A DNA stretch of 64,000 nucleotides. Origin: JAVJSU01 sp040219275. Its GTDB lineage: Bacteria; Chloroflexota; Anaerolineae; Aggregatilineales; Phototrophicaceae. The notes beneath the pieces are model-generated. The model worked only from the letters and a program-made list of their open reading frames with translations, searched no databases and was not told the DNA's origin. Both the position numbers and the translations under genes were made by a program. Below, one piece after another: positions 34,750 to 44,419 of the stretch (the first letter of the stretch is position 1; every line of letters starts with the position of its first letter). The DNA lies in NCBI GenBank assembly GCA_040219275.1, contig JAVJSU010000007.1:496001-560000 (forward strand), given 5' to 3'.

Positions 34750-36315
34750 CTATAGGGATTTCCAGCGGATTATGCTAGACAGTGCAAGTGTTCCAATCAG
34801 TCCCAATATGAGGATAAAGCCGTTACGATAAAATGGTGTTTCACCTGTTGCGGGGAGGGTAGTCACCGACGGTAACACCCGTGCAATGGCAGTCACACTC
34901 TCACCTGTGTTTTCCATGGTGACGGTGTTGCGAATCGCCCCATCAAGCGAACGGGCAAGAATGCGTGTTTGTATGTTGAATGAGATTGTGTCGCCGGGAT
35001 TTACGTTAGGCACGAATAGGCGAATATTTTGTCCTTCAATCGCCACATCGCCACGATTACGGTCAAAATCCACTGAGATAAGCTCAAGCGAGGGTTCAAT
35101 TACGTCGCTGACCGTTATATTTTCGATGGAATTGCCATTATTCGTAATGGTCACCGTCCATGTGACTGTTTCCCCAACTGCGCCAAATCCACCGGATTCA
35201 ACCGCGCCTGTTTTTGTCATATCCAACTGAATTAAGCGCGCTGGAGATGCAAGGTTTTGTTGTGGACAGTTTACAATCAACTCGGTGACCCATGTATTTT
35301 GTTGACCGATATTATAATCGAATCCGCCATTTGTCAGGACGGCGAAACCATTGTAAGCATTGCCAACTGGACCGATCAATGTGGCAGGCAATGTACCGAT
35401 TATGCGCCATGTATCTGATTGTGGATCATATTCGACTGCGGTGTTAAGCGATGCTTGCCCATTCTGATTGTTACGCCCGCCAAAGCCCATAATACGCCCG
35501 TTGACTGTAAACGTTGCTGGCTCAAAGTGAGAACGTTCCGCGGGTAGGGTTGAGCGTGTTTCCCATGTTCCCGTAACCACATTAAATGCTGTGAGTAAAT
35601 TAACATCCTGCGGGTTAGTATCGTGGCGGAACTGACCGCCAACCAAGAAAATAGTGTCCCCAATGGCGACAGCTTGCATATGATTGCGAGGTTGTGGCAT
35701 GGGTGGCGCGACCTGCCAAGTTGCTAATGGGTCGTCAAGATCAAGTGTCCAGTGATCGGGTTGATCGATATTGCGATCTGTCGTGAGTCCGCCGATGTAG
35801 TGTAAGGTGCGTCCATGACGGACAACCGCGCCGCTAGCACGTGGGGCAGGGAGTGGCGGTCCAGCTTGCCACACGTCGTTGACGGTATCGTAACGCCATG
35901 TTTCGTCAGTCGGTACACCGGGGTTTGGACCCAAAAAACCGCCTACGATCCATACAAATTGCCCATCTGTTCCTGCCTGAATATGGCTGGAGGCAAACGG
36001 GGTTGGTGCGCGTGGAATTAACGCTGTTTCCCATGTATCGGTAGCAATATCATAAACATCAGTCCGGTTGCTAGGGTTAAGGGCATTGTCGGCAAAGCCA
36101 GAGAATACGTAAATTTTGCCATCAATGACGGTCGTCGCGCCTTCAATGTGAAACGCTGGCGCAGGGCTAACTTGTTGCCAACCACCGAACCTATGATAGC
36201 ACTCAGCAGGTATAGTCTGTGCGGACGCATTCTGTGCTTGAGTGAACATCGTGAAACACAGGATGATGAGAAAATAGGCGCAACACGCGCGTGATCGGAA
36301 AAAAGTTTGCCCCAT
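34750..36315 (-). CDS. Secreted kelch/DUF11 protein with LPxTG-like tail
   Basis: A 521-residue paralogue of the neighbouring 833-residue protein. From the ATG at 36315 it has a signal peptide (MGQTFFRSRACCAYFL to AQNASA), a kelch propeller (about 45-365, with VWIVGGFLGP, LHYIGGL, IFLVGGQFRHD, IMGFGGRNN), a DUF11 domain (about 375-480: VTWTVTITNNGNSIENITVSD), then LPATGETPFYR, a hydrophobic span and WKSL. A longer in-frame start lacks a signal peptide at the right place. It lacks the Thr/Pro stalk of its neighbour. Sortase-type anchoring is suggested by the tail, but no sortase is in the window. Confidence 0.8.
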   Translation of the reverse strand: MGQTFFRSRACCAYFLIILCFTMFTQAQNASAQTIPAECYHRFGGWQQVSPAPAFHIEGATTVIDGKIYVFSGFADNALNPSNRTDVYDIATDTWETALIPRAPTPFASSHIQAGTDGQFVWIVGGFLGPNPGVPTDETWRYDTVNDVWQAGPPLPAPRASGAVVRHGRTLHYIGGLTTDRNIDQPDHWTLDLDDPLATWQVAPPMPQPRNHMQAVAIGDTIFLVGGQFRHDTNPQDVNLLTAFNVVTGTWETRSTLPAERSHFEPATFTVNGRIMGFGGRNNQNGQASLNTAVEYDPQSDTWRIIGTLPATLIGPVGNAYNGFAVLTNGGFDYNIGQQNTWVTELIVNCPQQNLASPARLIQLDMTKTGAVESGGFGAVGETVTWTVTITNNGNSIENITVSDVIEPSLELISVDFDRNRGDVAIEGQNIRLFVPNVNPGDTISFNIQTRILARSLDGAIRNTVTMENTGESVTAIARVLPSVTTLPATGETPFYRNGFILILGLIGTLALSSIIRWKSL

Positions 36316-36455
36316 TTTTATGTTCCCATATAGATAATTTAGATAGCGTTTAGGCAGGAGCGTTGTGCTTTTGTGAGTAACAATCTTACTTACTGAGAGG
36401 AGACCTGTAAAGCGCCTCATTTAGATTTTTTACGTTTGTCATTTTTTCTTTACAT

Positions 36456-37691
36456 TCAAACTATTGCAATTATTTCGTCCGCCGCACGCTTCACACCACC
36501 CAATGCGGACATCTGTGCTTTCATCTGCTTGGCGGTTTTCTGAACAGTTTGATCCTGTAGCAGGGCGCGTGTGCCTTCCCATAACATCCCCTGACGGACA
36601 TCGTGTGCGCTAAGGTTTAAGCCGATCTTTGCCTGCGCTACCCGCCGTGCCTGCACCCGTTGATCTGCCGCGTGCGGTACAACAATTTGCACCAGACCAT
36701 TCACGATTGCATAGTGCGTTGTCCCCATGCCGCCATGATGGATCATGATTTTTGCACGGGGCAAGACATGCTCGAACGGCACCCAATTCAGCAGGCGAGT
36801 CCCTTTCGGTAAGGCATTGAGTAGTTCCTGCTTCTTGTCCGGCTCAATCGGATTCCAGCCAATCGCCACAATCGGCACGACTCCTGCTTGTGCAAGTGCC
36901 TGTGCACCCCAGCTAAAAAAACCGAGATCACCCGTGAACACACTACCGAGTGTAACCAGACCGAGCGGTACATCTTCCGGGATCGCCTGTAACCAGTGGG
37001 GCGGTGCTGATGTGGGTATGGAGGCTTCTCCGCCGACGAAGCGATTTTGTTGGAGAAGTGTGTCACTTTCAGCCAGATACCATTCGCGTGTGAAGTAGCA
37101 AATGTGCAGATAGGGGCTGATGATCGACGGTGTTGCGCCTTTAGCGAAGTTTACACCTTCTAGCCCGAAGCGATCAAATAAGCGCCTCAGGCGTTGTTGG
37201 CTATCCGTGCCGAGGTTGCGCTGAATAGGGAAGAGTATATCGGCGTTCAGGTCATCCTGCGCTTGCCATCCACACACAATCAGCTTGACGTTCAGGGCTT
37301 CTGCGGCGAGGGCGGCGGCGCTCAAAAACGGATCGGTCACGATAATATCCGGTGCGCCGATGTCGTCAGCCAGTTCAATAATCGCCTGTGTTGCTTCGGC
37401 AACGATGTCTTCACTCAGCCATGTATCCAGCGCCCGCTTATAGCGCAAATTCACTGCTTCCTGTGGTGGGATGGTCGTCAGGTCGGGCGGGGGTGGTGGG
37501 GGCCACAGCCAACCGGTCTCGCGGATTGCACGGAATTCTAAGCCTGCCTGTTGCACCGCGCCGGCAATTGCCTCGCCACTGATCCATAATACGTCGTGCC
37601 CGCGTGCCTGAATTTCCTGCGCGGTTTTCAAGAATCCGCCCCAATCGGTGTGGCTAAACAGGGGTGCGGAGATAAACCAGAATGATGCCAT
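36456..37691 (-). CDS. GT1-family glycosyltransferase (MGT/UGT-like)
   Basis: A 411-residue GT-B fold enzyme that transfers a sugar from a nucleotide donor to a small lipophilic acceptor or lipid. The N-terminal acceptor domain has FISAPLFSHTDWGGFLKTA; the C-terminal donor motif is LLNWVPFEHVLPRAKIMIHH, then GGMGTTHYAIVNGLVQIVVP and ADQRVQARR, the standard HGG-D/Q signature of macrolide or sterol glycosyltransferases. A proline run (PPPPPP) lies in the acceptor half. Its ATG follows directly after the stop of the TPR gene with no gap, so it is translationally coupled. Confidence 0.85.
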   Translation of the reverse strand: MASFWFISAPLFSHTDWGGFLKTAQEIQARGHDVLWISGEAIAGAVQQAGLEFRAIRETGWLWPPPPPPDLTTIPPQEAVNLRYKRALDTWLSEDIVAEATQAIIELADDIGAPDIIVTDPFLSAAALAAEALNVKLIVCGWQAQDDLNADILFPIQRNLGTDSQQRLRRLFDRFGLEGVNFAKGATPSIISPYLHICYFTREWYLAESDTLLQQNRFVGGEASIPTSAPPHWLQAIPEDVPLGLVTLGSVFTGDLGFFSWGAQALAQAGVVPIVAIGWNPIEPDKKQELLNALPKGTRLLNWVPFEHVLPRAKIMIHHGGMGTTHYAIVNGLVQIVVPHAADQRVQARRVAQAKIGLNLSAHDVRQGMLWEGTRALLQDQTVQKTAKQMKAQMSALGGVKRAADEIIAIV

Positions 37692-39887
37692 CTATTTTTC
37701 TTCTTCCGTTACGTGTGGAGTATCGACGGGTAACCAATTCGGTGTTTTTTCTGCTTGCTGCAAGCGGAGCAGGGCGTAAAGCTGTTGTGCGTTTTCCCAT
37801 GTGGCGCTTGCCTCCGCGATTTGACCGGATTTTGCCTGAATTTCACTCTGCAACGCCAGCGCATCGGCATAGATTCGGCGTTTACGGGCGCGTTTGCCAT
37901 TCTGCACGGCTGTCTCAATCAGTGAAGTCGCGTTTTGCAGATCATCATTAGCGATTGCGATTTTGCTTTGTCCGGTGAGCACCCGCGCTAAAACATCAGG
38001 ATAGTCGTTTTCCTGTGCCAATGTGAACGCCTGCTCAAAGGCTCCGGTGGGTTCGGTTTCGTCGCCAATCGCCAGCAAAGTATGCCCCAAATTGGCATGA
38101 ATGACGGCTCGCCAATAGGGTGTCGTTGATCCTGCTTCGGGGAGGGTGCTCAGTGCCTGACGATGGGCATTGAGTGCGTTATTGAAACTGCCGAGTTCGT
38201 AATGGGCTAATCCCATGTTATCGAGTTGGACGGCACTCGCAACATCCAGCCCCAAAATTACACTTTGCTGATGGGCATATCCCAGGGTATCTAATGCCCG
38301 TGTAGCCCGTCCGGTAGTGAGCAACAGCCAACCGTAATTGCCGCGCCGGATCGCTTCTGCGGTGCGATCATCAATTTGTTGCGCGAGTTGAATAGCCTCT
38401 ACCATAAACGCCTCTGCCGTGTCGATGTCGCCTTCGTCAATATAGGCGACGGCGGCATTTGCCAGCACAATACCCCGTGTTTCCGGCTCATCCGCCAGAT
38501 TAAGCGCGGTCAATGCACGCTCGAAATCTTTCATCGCCCAATCGTACTCGCCCTGTTCACGGCGTAAATTGCCGATGTCGTTATATAGGCGCGCCATGCG
38601 AGCATAATCGTCGACGCGTTCGTATAGGTCGAGGGCTTTCGTCCATTGGCTGATGGCTTCTTTGTGATTACTTCGTTTTGTTTCCAGCACACCCATATCC
38701 CGATGTGTACCGGCGCACTCCATTGCATCTTCTTTTTCTTGCGCCAGCTTGAGTGCCTGCTGAAACGTATCGAATGCTTGCTCGACTTCGCCCGTCTCCG
38801 CCAGGCAAGTGCCCAGATTTCGCAGAATCTCCACCTGACTGTAATCTGTGTTGGCTATTGTGTCTGACGGGAGCTTAGCATAACCCGCTGTGGCTTGTTC
38901 AAGATAGGTGATCGCTAGCGGATATTGTTGCAAGGCACGCAGGACGATTCCCAGCATCCCCTGCGCCATGACCAACATCGCATCACCTTCGCCCTGTAAG
39001 CGTTCGCTAAATTCAACCGCGCGCCGTGCATAACCGAGCGCATCGTCATATTCGCGTAAAAGCAGGCAGGTTTTGCTTAAGCGGTTTAGCAACAAAATAT
39101 AATTTTTACCGGATTTATCTTCATCAATCGTTGAAAGCGCCTGTAGAAAATGTTGTTTTGCGGTGACATAACTATCAAGCAACATGGCTTGCTCTGCGAG
39201 TGCCAGATGCCATTGTCGTTCATACATGCGCTGTTTCATCTGTTGGGCGATGCGTAACGCCCGTCCGAGCAATTGCCGTCCCTGTCCTTCCTGTCCGGTT
39301 GCGATCAAGGCTTCACCCAAACGTCCGGTGAAGTAACTGCTCAGTTCAATATCGCCGCTACTATTTAGCTTTTCTAACGCCTCTTTGAGTAAATGGACAC
39401 TATAGCTTGCGTTGCCATCTTGCATATAGACATCCGCCAGATGCCCCTCTGACCGTCCCTCCGCGCCGACTGCGCCCGTTTGCTGTGCGCTGACTCGTGC
39501 CTGCTCATAAAATTCGCGCGCAGGTTCCCATTCTCCCTGTGCCTGTGCCAGCACGCCAAATGTATCCAGCAAATAGGCGGTGGTGCGGTCTTGTTCGGGG
39601 AACAGCCCTTTTAATCCATTCAGAATCGTTTCGGCATCCTGCCAGCGTGCTTGTTGAACAAAAATATCGGCGCGGTTGATCTCTATAATCGCCAATAGCG
39701 TAGGATTTGGTGTCAATGCTTCCAGATTAGCGGCTTTTTCCAGTGTGGAAAGTGCGTCCGCATAGCGCTCTTCACGTTTAAACATGCGCCCCTGTTCCAA
39801 CAATTGGCGCAATGGTTCTACTTTTTGTGTGGTTGGATCATCGAAATTCCAGCCGATCCAGCGTGCGATGCGTTCCATCATATTCAT
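37692..39887 (-). CDS. Large TPR-repeat protein
   Basis: A 731-residue soluble protein made almost wholly of tetratricopeptide repeats (about 15-17, residues 25-715) in a KLC-like 40-residue spacing; examples are LLDTFGVLAQAQGEWEPARE, YNDIGNLRREQGEYDWAMKD and LDNMGLAHYELGSFNNALNA. The N-terminus (MERIARWIGWNFDD) may contact other proteins. It has no enzymatic domain. It is directly coupled to the glycosyltransferase gene that follows. A scaffold or regulatory role is inferred from the repeats only. Confidence 0.85.
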   Translation of the reverse strand: MNMMERIARWIGWNFDDPTTQKVEPLRQLLEQGRMFKREERYADALSTLEKAANLEALTPNPTLLAIIEINRADIFVQQARWQDAETILNGLKGLFPEQDRTTAYLLDTFGVLAQAQGEWEPAREFYEQARVSAQQTGAVGAEGRSEGHLADVYMQDGNASYSVHLLKEALEKLNSSGDIELSSYFTGRLGEALIATGQEGQGRQLLGRALRIAQQMKQRMYERQWHLALAEQAMLLDSYVTAKQHFLQALSTIDEDKSGKNYILLLNRLSKTCLLLREYDDALGYARRAVEFSERLQGEGDAMLVMAQGMLGIVLRALQQYPLAITYLEQATAGYAKLPSDTIANTDYSQVEILRNLGTCLAETGEVEQAFDTFQQALKLAQEKEDAMECAGTHRDMGVLETKRSNHKEAISQWTKALDLYERVDDYARMARLYNDIGNLRREQGEYDWAMKDFERALTALNLADEPETRGIVLANAAVAYIDEGDIDTAEAFMVEAIQLAQQIDDRTAEAIRRGNYGWLLLTTGRATRALDTLGYAHQQSVILGLDVASAVQLDNMGLAHYELGSFNNALNAHRQALSTLPEAGSTTPYWRAVIHANLGHTLLAIGDETEPTGAFEQAFTLAQENDYPDVLARVLTGQSKIAIANDDLQNATSLIETAVQNGKRARKRRIYADALALQSEIQAKSGQIAEASATWENAQQLYALLRLQQAEKTPNWLPVDTPHVTEEEK

Positions 39888-39982
39888 AACGCCAACGTTT
39901 CCTTATTTATGACCGGAGTCTGTTCTATAGTAGCGCGTTAAGCCAATTAATTAAATTCTAAATGGTGTGGATTATACAGACG

Positions 39983-40010
39983 AAAAAAAAGGGCTGTCCG
40001 TTGACAGCCC
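39983..40010 (-). terminator. Terminator of the glutamate dehydrogenase gene
   Basis: An 8-bp stem GGGCTGTC (39991-39998) / GACAGCCC (40003-40010) with loop CGTT. On the minus strand it is followed by eight T (39983-39990). Confidence 0.9.
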
Positions 40011-40046
40011 AAAATGATCGTTAACTTGATAATGCAATGAGTCGGA

Positions 40047-41333
40047 TTAGGGGTAGAAACCGCGTGTTTGGATCGCCGACCCCACACGTTGGATCGCCCC
40101 GATTTGTGCGGCGATGCGTGGGCTGACTTTGTGCTCTTCTGCCGTCCGCATGGTGAAATCGTAACCTTTAATCATGATGCGCTGTAATTGACGGAAAACT
40201 TCTTCTTCATCCCAGAAGAATGATTGCAAGTCCTGTACCCATTCAAAGTAAGATACAACCACACCGCCCGCATTGGCGAGAATATCCGGGATGAGCAAGA
40301 CACCACGATCATCGAGAATTTCATCCGCGCCGGGGGTGGTCGGTCCGTTCGCCCCTTCGACGATCAGATGCGCTTTGATGTCTGCCGCATTTTTTACCGT
40401 AATTTGACCTTCAAGCGCCGCCGGAATGAGAACATCACACGGCATGACGAGCAATTCTTGATTGGAGACGTGATCTGCGTGAGGATACCCGTCTAAGCTA
40501 CCGTTGCGGAGTGAATATTCAATCACATCCGGCATGTCCAGACCATCGGCGTTGTAAATGCCACCATAGACATCACTAACGCCAACCACAGGAAAGCCGT
40601 TTTCATAGGCATAAAGCGCCGCGTTAGAGCCGACATTGCCGAACCCCTGCACGATGATGCGCTGAGTAGAAGCATCTGTGTAGCCGTTACGACGGAGGGC
40701 TTCCATCATGCAAATAACAACGCCGCGTCCGGTGGCGACTGTACGTCCTTCGCTACCGCCAATGCCAATCGGCTTACCGGTGACAATTGCCGGAACGGAG
40801 TACCCAACGGTCATGCTGTAGGTATCCATAATCCACGCCATCACCTGTCCATTTGTACCCATATCCGGTGCGGGGATGTCACCCTGCGGACTAATGAGCG
40901 GGATTAATTCCGAAGCATAACGGCGTGTCAGGCGTTCTAATTCGCCAATGCTCAATGAGCGCGGATCAACGACAACGCCACCTTTTGCACCGCCATAAGG
41001 CAGGTTCATCAGGCTACACTTCCAACTCATCCACATCGCTAGCGCACGTATTTCGTCCAGATCAACATGCAGACTATAACGCAAACCACCTTTTGAAGGA
41101 CCGAGAACGGTGTTGTGATGAACCCGATACCCGGTGAACATTTCAAGGGTATCGTCATCTCTCCGCACCGGAAAATTGACTGTAAATTCACGCCGGGGAT
41201 AGCGCATATATTCAATTAAACCCCGATCAAATTCGAGATGCTCAACCGCAAGATCGAATTGTGCGAGGGCTGTGTCATAAGCGCTAGGTGTACTTTTTTC
41301 AAGAATGGGCATATTTAGTGCCGCTGTCATCAC
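40047..41333 (-). CDS. gdhA: Glutamate dehydrogenase (Glu/Leu/Phe/Val dehydrogenase family)
   Basis: A 428-residue NAD(P)-dependent enzyme linking glutamate and 2-oxoglutarate plus ammonia. Conserved features are GPSKGGLRYS, LPYGGAKGGV with the catalytic Lys, PAPDMGTN with the catalytic Asp, the Rossmann motif VQGFGNVGSNAALYAYENG, and the glycine-rich EGANGPTTPGAD. Length fits the roughly 420-residue hexameric class found in archaea, Chloroflexota and Firmicutes. The gene is monocistronic with its own terminator and a 440-nt upstream region. Coenzyme preference cannot be told with confidence, and leucine or valine specificity is less likely given the overall match. Confidence 0.92.
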   Translation of the reverse strand: MMTAALNMPILEKSTPSAYDTALAQFDLAVEHLEFDRGLIEYMRYPRREFTVNFPVRRDDDTLEMFTGYRVHHNTVLGPSKGGLRYSLHVDLDEIRALAMWMSWKCSLMNLPYGGAKGGVVVDPRSLSIGELERLTRRYASELIPLISPQGDIPAPDMGTNGQVMAWIMDTYSMTVGYSVPAIVTGKPIGIGGSEGRTVATGRGVVICMMEALRRNGYTDASTQRIIVQGFGNVGSNAALYAYENGFPVVGVSDVYGGIYNADGLDMPDVIEYSLRNGSLDGYPHADHVSNQELLVMPCDVLIPAALEGQITVKNAADIKAHLIVEGANGPTTPGADEILDDRGVLLIPDILANAGGVVVSYFEWVQDLQSFFWDEEEVFRQLQRIMIKGYDFTMRTAEEHKVSPRIAAQIGAIQRVGSAIQTRGFYP

Positions 41334-41773
41334 ACGGACTCCTTGGCTAGCAGAACTAGCTAATTAAGGTATTTTTAACTATATCTCTTGTTAAGTATAA
41401 CCGAATACTGACCAATTAAAAGTGAAGTTTTCATGAATTTGTGCATAAAGTATAGTTTTTTACAATTTTAATTATATATATTGCCTAACTCTAATCATGC
41501 GATTAATCCGCATTAAAATCGTGCTTATGCTTCGTTAACGCTTCATGCATGCAAATTCGGCAACAATTTGTCGTGACTGTCCGAAATTTACTAACCTCAA
41601 ATCATCCCATTATGGTATAACATAGCAACAGATAACGTAATGATTTACGCGTGTTCTCCAGTCGTTTATTATTACAACCTTGAAATACGTATTACAATTC
41701 CATGAAACTTAGGGAGTTTCTGGTAATAATAGCGGATTGATATATATTGACACGATATAGTTAAGGCGGGGTT
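41334..41773. other. 440-nt AT-rich intergenic region between divergent genes
   Basis: No gene is supported in this stretch. It must hold the start regions of gdhA and of the SpoIIAA-like gene. TTGACA occurs at 41748-41753 but too near the start codon for a normal promoter. No clear palindrome, riboswitch or repeat was found. Confidence 0.45.
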
Positions 41774-42166
41774 TTGTCTATTCAAATAGGGTGGGATAAA
41801 TCGCATCAGGGGGTGTTGCGATGTGATTTTGTTGGTGTTAAACGGCCAACGGTATACGAACAGGCGCTTGAGCAGATCAAGGCGTTAGTTGCTTCCAACC
41901 CTACACCAACGCTAAAATTTATGATCGTTATCGTGGTCGTTTCTTCCGAAGATTTACCGCAGGTCAGCGTTTTGAGGTTTATGCGTTCGCTCGTTGATCT
42001 TTATACAGAACGGATTGACTGTATGGTTGTTGTAACGCGTGATCCTTTGCTAGATGTGTTGCTCCAACTGATTCAACCTTTTTATAGTCACTTTGGGATA
42101 CGCTTATCTAATGTGCCCGATGTGCAACAGGCAATTGCATATTTTGACAAAAATTCATCCCCGTAA
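41774..42166 (+). CDS. Small SpoIIAA/STAS-like protein
   Basis: A 130-residue soluble protein, start TTG at 41774 with AAGG about 7 nt upstream. It begins with strands IQIGWDK and VLRCDFVG, a helix, the strand KFMIVIVVV, then a helix and strand (CMVVVTRDP) and ends VQQAIAYFDKNSSP, a plan like SpoIIAA-type small regulators. It shares this layout, but little identity, with the product at 5088-5492. It precedes a single-domain response regulator gene by 198 nt, so a signalling role is plausible but unproven. Confidence 0.55.
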   Translation: MSIQIGWDKSHQGVLRCDFVGVKRPTVYEQALEQIKALVASNPTPTLKFMIVIVVVSSEDLPQVSVLRFMRSLVDLYTERIDCMVVVTRDPLLDVLLQLIQPFYSHFGIRLSNVPDVQQAIAYFDKNSSP

Positions 42167-42200
42167 TACATAACGTTAGAAATACGTTTTAAAAAATGAA

Positions 42201-42237
42201 TATGAATCAAACGGATATATCCGATATGAATCAAACG
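42201..42237. promoter_or_regulatory. Direct repeat pair with central palindrome
   Basis: TATGAATCAAACG occurs twice (42201-42213 and 42225-42237), 24 nt apart. Between them and overlapping the first is CGGATATATCCG (42212-42223), a perfect 12-bp palindrome. It lies 128 nt before the response regulator start and may be a binding site. Confidence 0.4.
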
Positions 42238-42364
42238 ATTGTGAAATAATGATATTTATTGATTTAGGCGGTAAAATCTAATTCAAGGTCTAAATAAACT
42301 TTAATGAAATATTTTTTAATGTTTAACCTAACCGAACGTGTGAGAGCGATCAGGCATTTATTGA

Positions 42365-42727
42365 ATGAAAACAATCCTCATTATTGAAGATGATTCGCTG
42401 AATCTGGAGTTATTCAAGAATTTCTTAGAGATGCTCGGCTACGATGTCGCATCTGCCGCGACTGCGACGGATGGAATCGAGCTTGCCCGTGAGCTAACAC
42501 CCGTCCTAATATTGATTGATTATCGTCTACGCGGCGATATGGATGGCATCGAGGCGGCGCGCATCATCAAGAAAGACCCCAATCTTGTACATGTTCCGCT
42601 CATCATCATTACCGCGCATGAACGCCCCGGTGATAAAGACCGCGCTTTCGCCATCGGCTGTGAAGGTTACATGGTCAAGCCCATACGCATGGGTGAGTTA
42701 AAGCAAGTCATCTTAGAATTGACTTAG
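42365..42727 (+). CDS. Single-domain response regulator
   Basis: A 120-residue receiver domain with no output domain. The phosphorylation pocket is complete: acidic E8-D9-D10 (IIEDDS), phosphate acceptor D52 (ILIDYRLRG), T83 (IIITAHE) and K105 (GYMVKPIR). Such stand-alone receivers act through protein contacts or in phosphorelays. No kinase gene is adjacent; the nearest in the window is the TPR kinase at 50477-52399. GAGCGATCAGG lies a little upstream as a weak ribosome site. The start gives the canonical family beginning MKTILIIEDD. Confidence 0.92.
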   Translation: MKTILIIEDDSLNLELFKNFLEMLGYDVASAATATDGIELARELTPVLILIDYRLRGDMDGIEAARIIKKDPNLVHVPLIIITAHERPGDKDRAFAIGCEGYMVKPIRMGELKQVILELT

Positions 42728-42921
42728 CCCGCAAGATCACTCCGAGAATCATATTTTAAAGCTATGATAGTTGCCTACTCAGCGCATAAGAACACGCATT
42801 CCAATTTTATCTCAGAATGCGCCACGGAGGGAAATCGTAGCCAAGTGGTGCGATAATAATAGGGTTTGTGTCCAACAAAAAGTTATACTGTGTCGTATGA
42901 CTAATTTGAGGAGATGATGCC

Positions 42922-44397
42922 TTGCGAACCTACCGCCTATCACTTGTGCTCGCTCTACTTGTCCTCGCTTTTGCACCCTTCGCACGCGCACAGAATGAAG
43001 CAGATGCGGAAGGTTGGCGCGTGATCGAAAATTGCCTCGGCGAACTGCAATATCCCATCATCCGGCAAGGAAATTGGGACTTTCCGGGCGTGATTATCAG
43101 TTCCGTTTATCCCGAAGGCGTGCGTGCCATCCGTGCAGATCAAAATGTGGATTACTACCTCGCGCTTGAATCGGATAGTTCGTTTCCTACAGCCGGTATG
43201 CTCTCACCTAATGGGCGGTACTTTGCATACCCCACAGGTATCAGTGAAAGAGGAGACTTCTCAAGTCTTTTTCTGACTGCTCTTAATCTCAAAATTGTAC
43301 GTACAGATGGAAACACTGATGAAGTTCATTTATCCGATGCGTCTAGCACGACTTTTGTAGGAATGGGCGGTGGAGTGAGACCTCCCGTATTCACTTTAGA
43401 TCAACCACGATGGTTCGGTAATAATTTTGTGTATTATCGCCAACCTTTAGACGAAGAAGAAACACATCTTATTGATTTTGCTACAGATGAGCGTATTATC
43501 TGGGCGAACAGTATCTATCCGTTTCAGTTGAATTTCATCTCACCCAACGCCACACGCGCATTTACGGACACGCTTTACAACCTTGTCACAGATGAAGCTC
43601 TCCCGTTTCCAAAACCGCAAAATGTGATCTGGTTTCCGGATTCGTCCGCATTCATTGCGTCAAATGACACCATCACGCTTGTGAATAGGGATGGTGAAAC
43701 GCTGGATACGATTTTCCCCGCGCCTTTGCTCAGTGGCGCGATTTCACCGGGTCAGAACTTTTTCTCGTTCTGGGACAGTAATCAGAATCTCTATATCGCG
43801 GATATGAGTGAACAGATTGTGTATGATCTGTGTTTTACCGGCATGGCAGACTTTTACTACCTATATGACATATCGGGCTATCCAAATCTTGCATGGTCAC
43901 CGGATGGATTGTCATTGGCATTCAGCTACGACAATTATCTGGTGCTTCTTGATATTCAAACTTTTGAGACGCAGGTGATTGACCACTTCTCGAAAATCGT
44001 GATGGGCTGGGGAACGCTCGAAGGCGAAGACATACAGGTTTCCAACAGAGACATCCGTTTGGGGCAGAGGTTATCCACGCTTGCAGAAGCCACACGGACG
44101 ATGCCCGCTCCCACGCAAACCCCACCCCCAATAGATGTAACCGCCGAAGTGCTGGTTACATCCTGTCCGCTGGAAGTTGTCAACGGGGCGAATCTGCGTG
44201 CTGGCGCGGGCGCAGATACTGAACGTGCAGGCAGTGCGGCAATCGGTTTTGAACTGGTTGCAGTGGCGCAACAATTCAACCAAACTGAATATTTTATCTG
44301 GTGGCAACTCGATACAGGCGAATGGATTCGGGAAGATTTTGTGCGCGAAGGCGAAGAATGTACGCTATTGCCGGAATTTGAAGCCTCCGGTCCATAA
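42922..44397 (+). CDS. Secreted beta-propeller-like protein with C-terminal SH3 domain
   Basis: A 491-residue exported protein. Start TTG at 42922 with GAGGAG about 8 nt upstream; nearby ATGs are out of frame. Signal peptide: LVLALLVLAFAPFARA-Q. The middle has blades typical of TolB/WD40-like propellers (LSPNGRYFAYPTG, WFPDSSAFIASN, WSPDGLSLAFSYDNYLVLLD). A linker with TQTPPP leads to a bacterial SH3 domain (about 420-480; GANLRAGAGADTERAGSAA). It resembles the propeller protein at 3384-5087 in its central style. The extracellular target is unknown; wall binding is likely through SH3. A copy of the dispersed hairpin repeat follows the stop. Confidence 0.7.
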   Translation: MRTYRLSLVLALLVLAFAPFARAQNEADAEGWRVIENCLGELQYPIIRQGNWDFPGVIISSVYPEGVRAIRADQNVDYYLALESDSSFPTAGMLSPNGRYFAYPTGISERGDFSSLFLTALNLKIVRTDGNTDEVHLSDASSTTFVGMGGGVRPPVFTLDQPRWFGNNFVYYRQPLDEEETHLIDFATDERIIWANSIYPFQLNFISPNATRAFTDTLYNLVTDEALPFPKPQNVIWFPDSSAFIASNDTITLVNRDGETLDTIFPAPLLSGAISPGQNFFSFWDSNQNLYIADMSEQIVYDLCFTGMADFYYLYDISGYPNLAWSPDGLSLAFSYDNYLVLLDIQTFETQVIDHFSKIVMGWGTLEGEDIQVSNRDIRLGQRLSTLAEATRTMPAPTQTPPPIDVTAEVLVTSCPLEVVNGANLRAGAGADTERAGSAAIGFELVAVAQQFNQTEYFIWWQLDTGEWIREDFVREGEECTLLPEFEASGP

Positions 44398-44419
44398 GCG
44401 GATTTTTAACAGGATTGTC

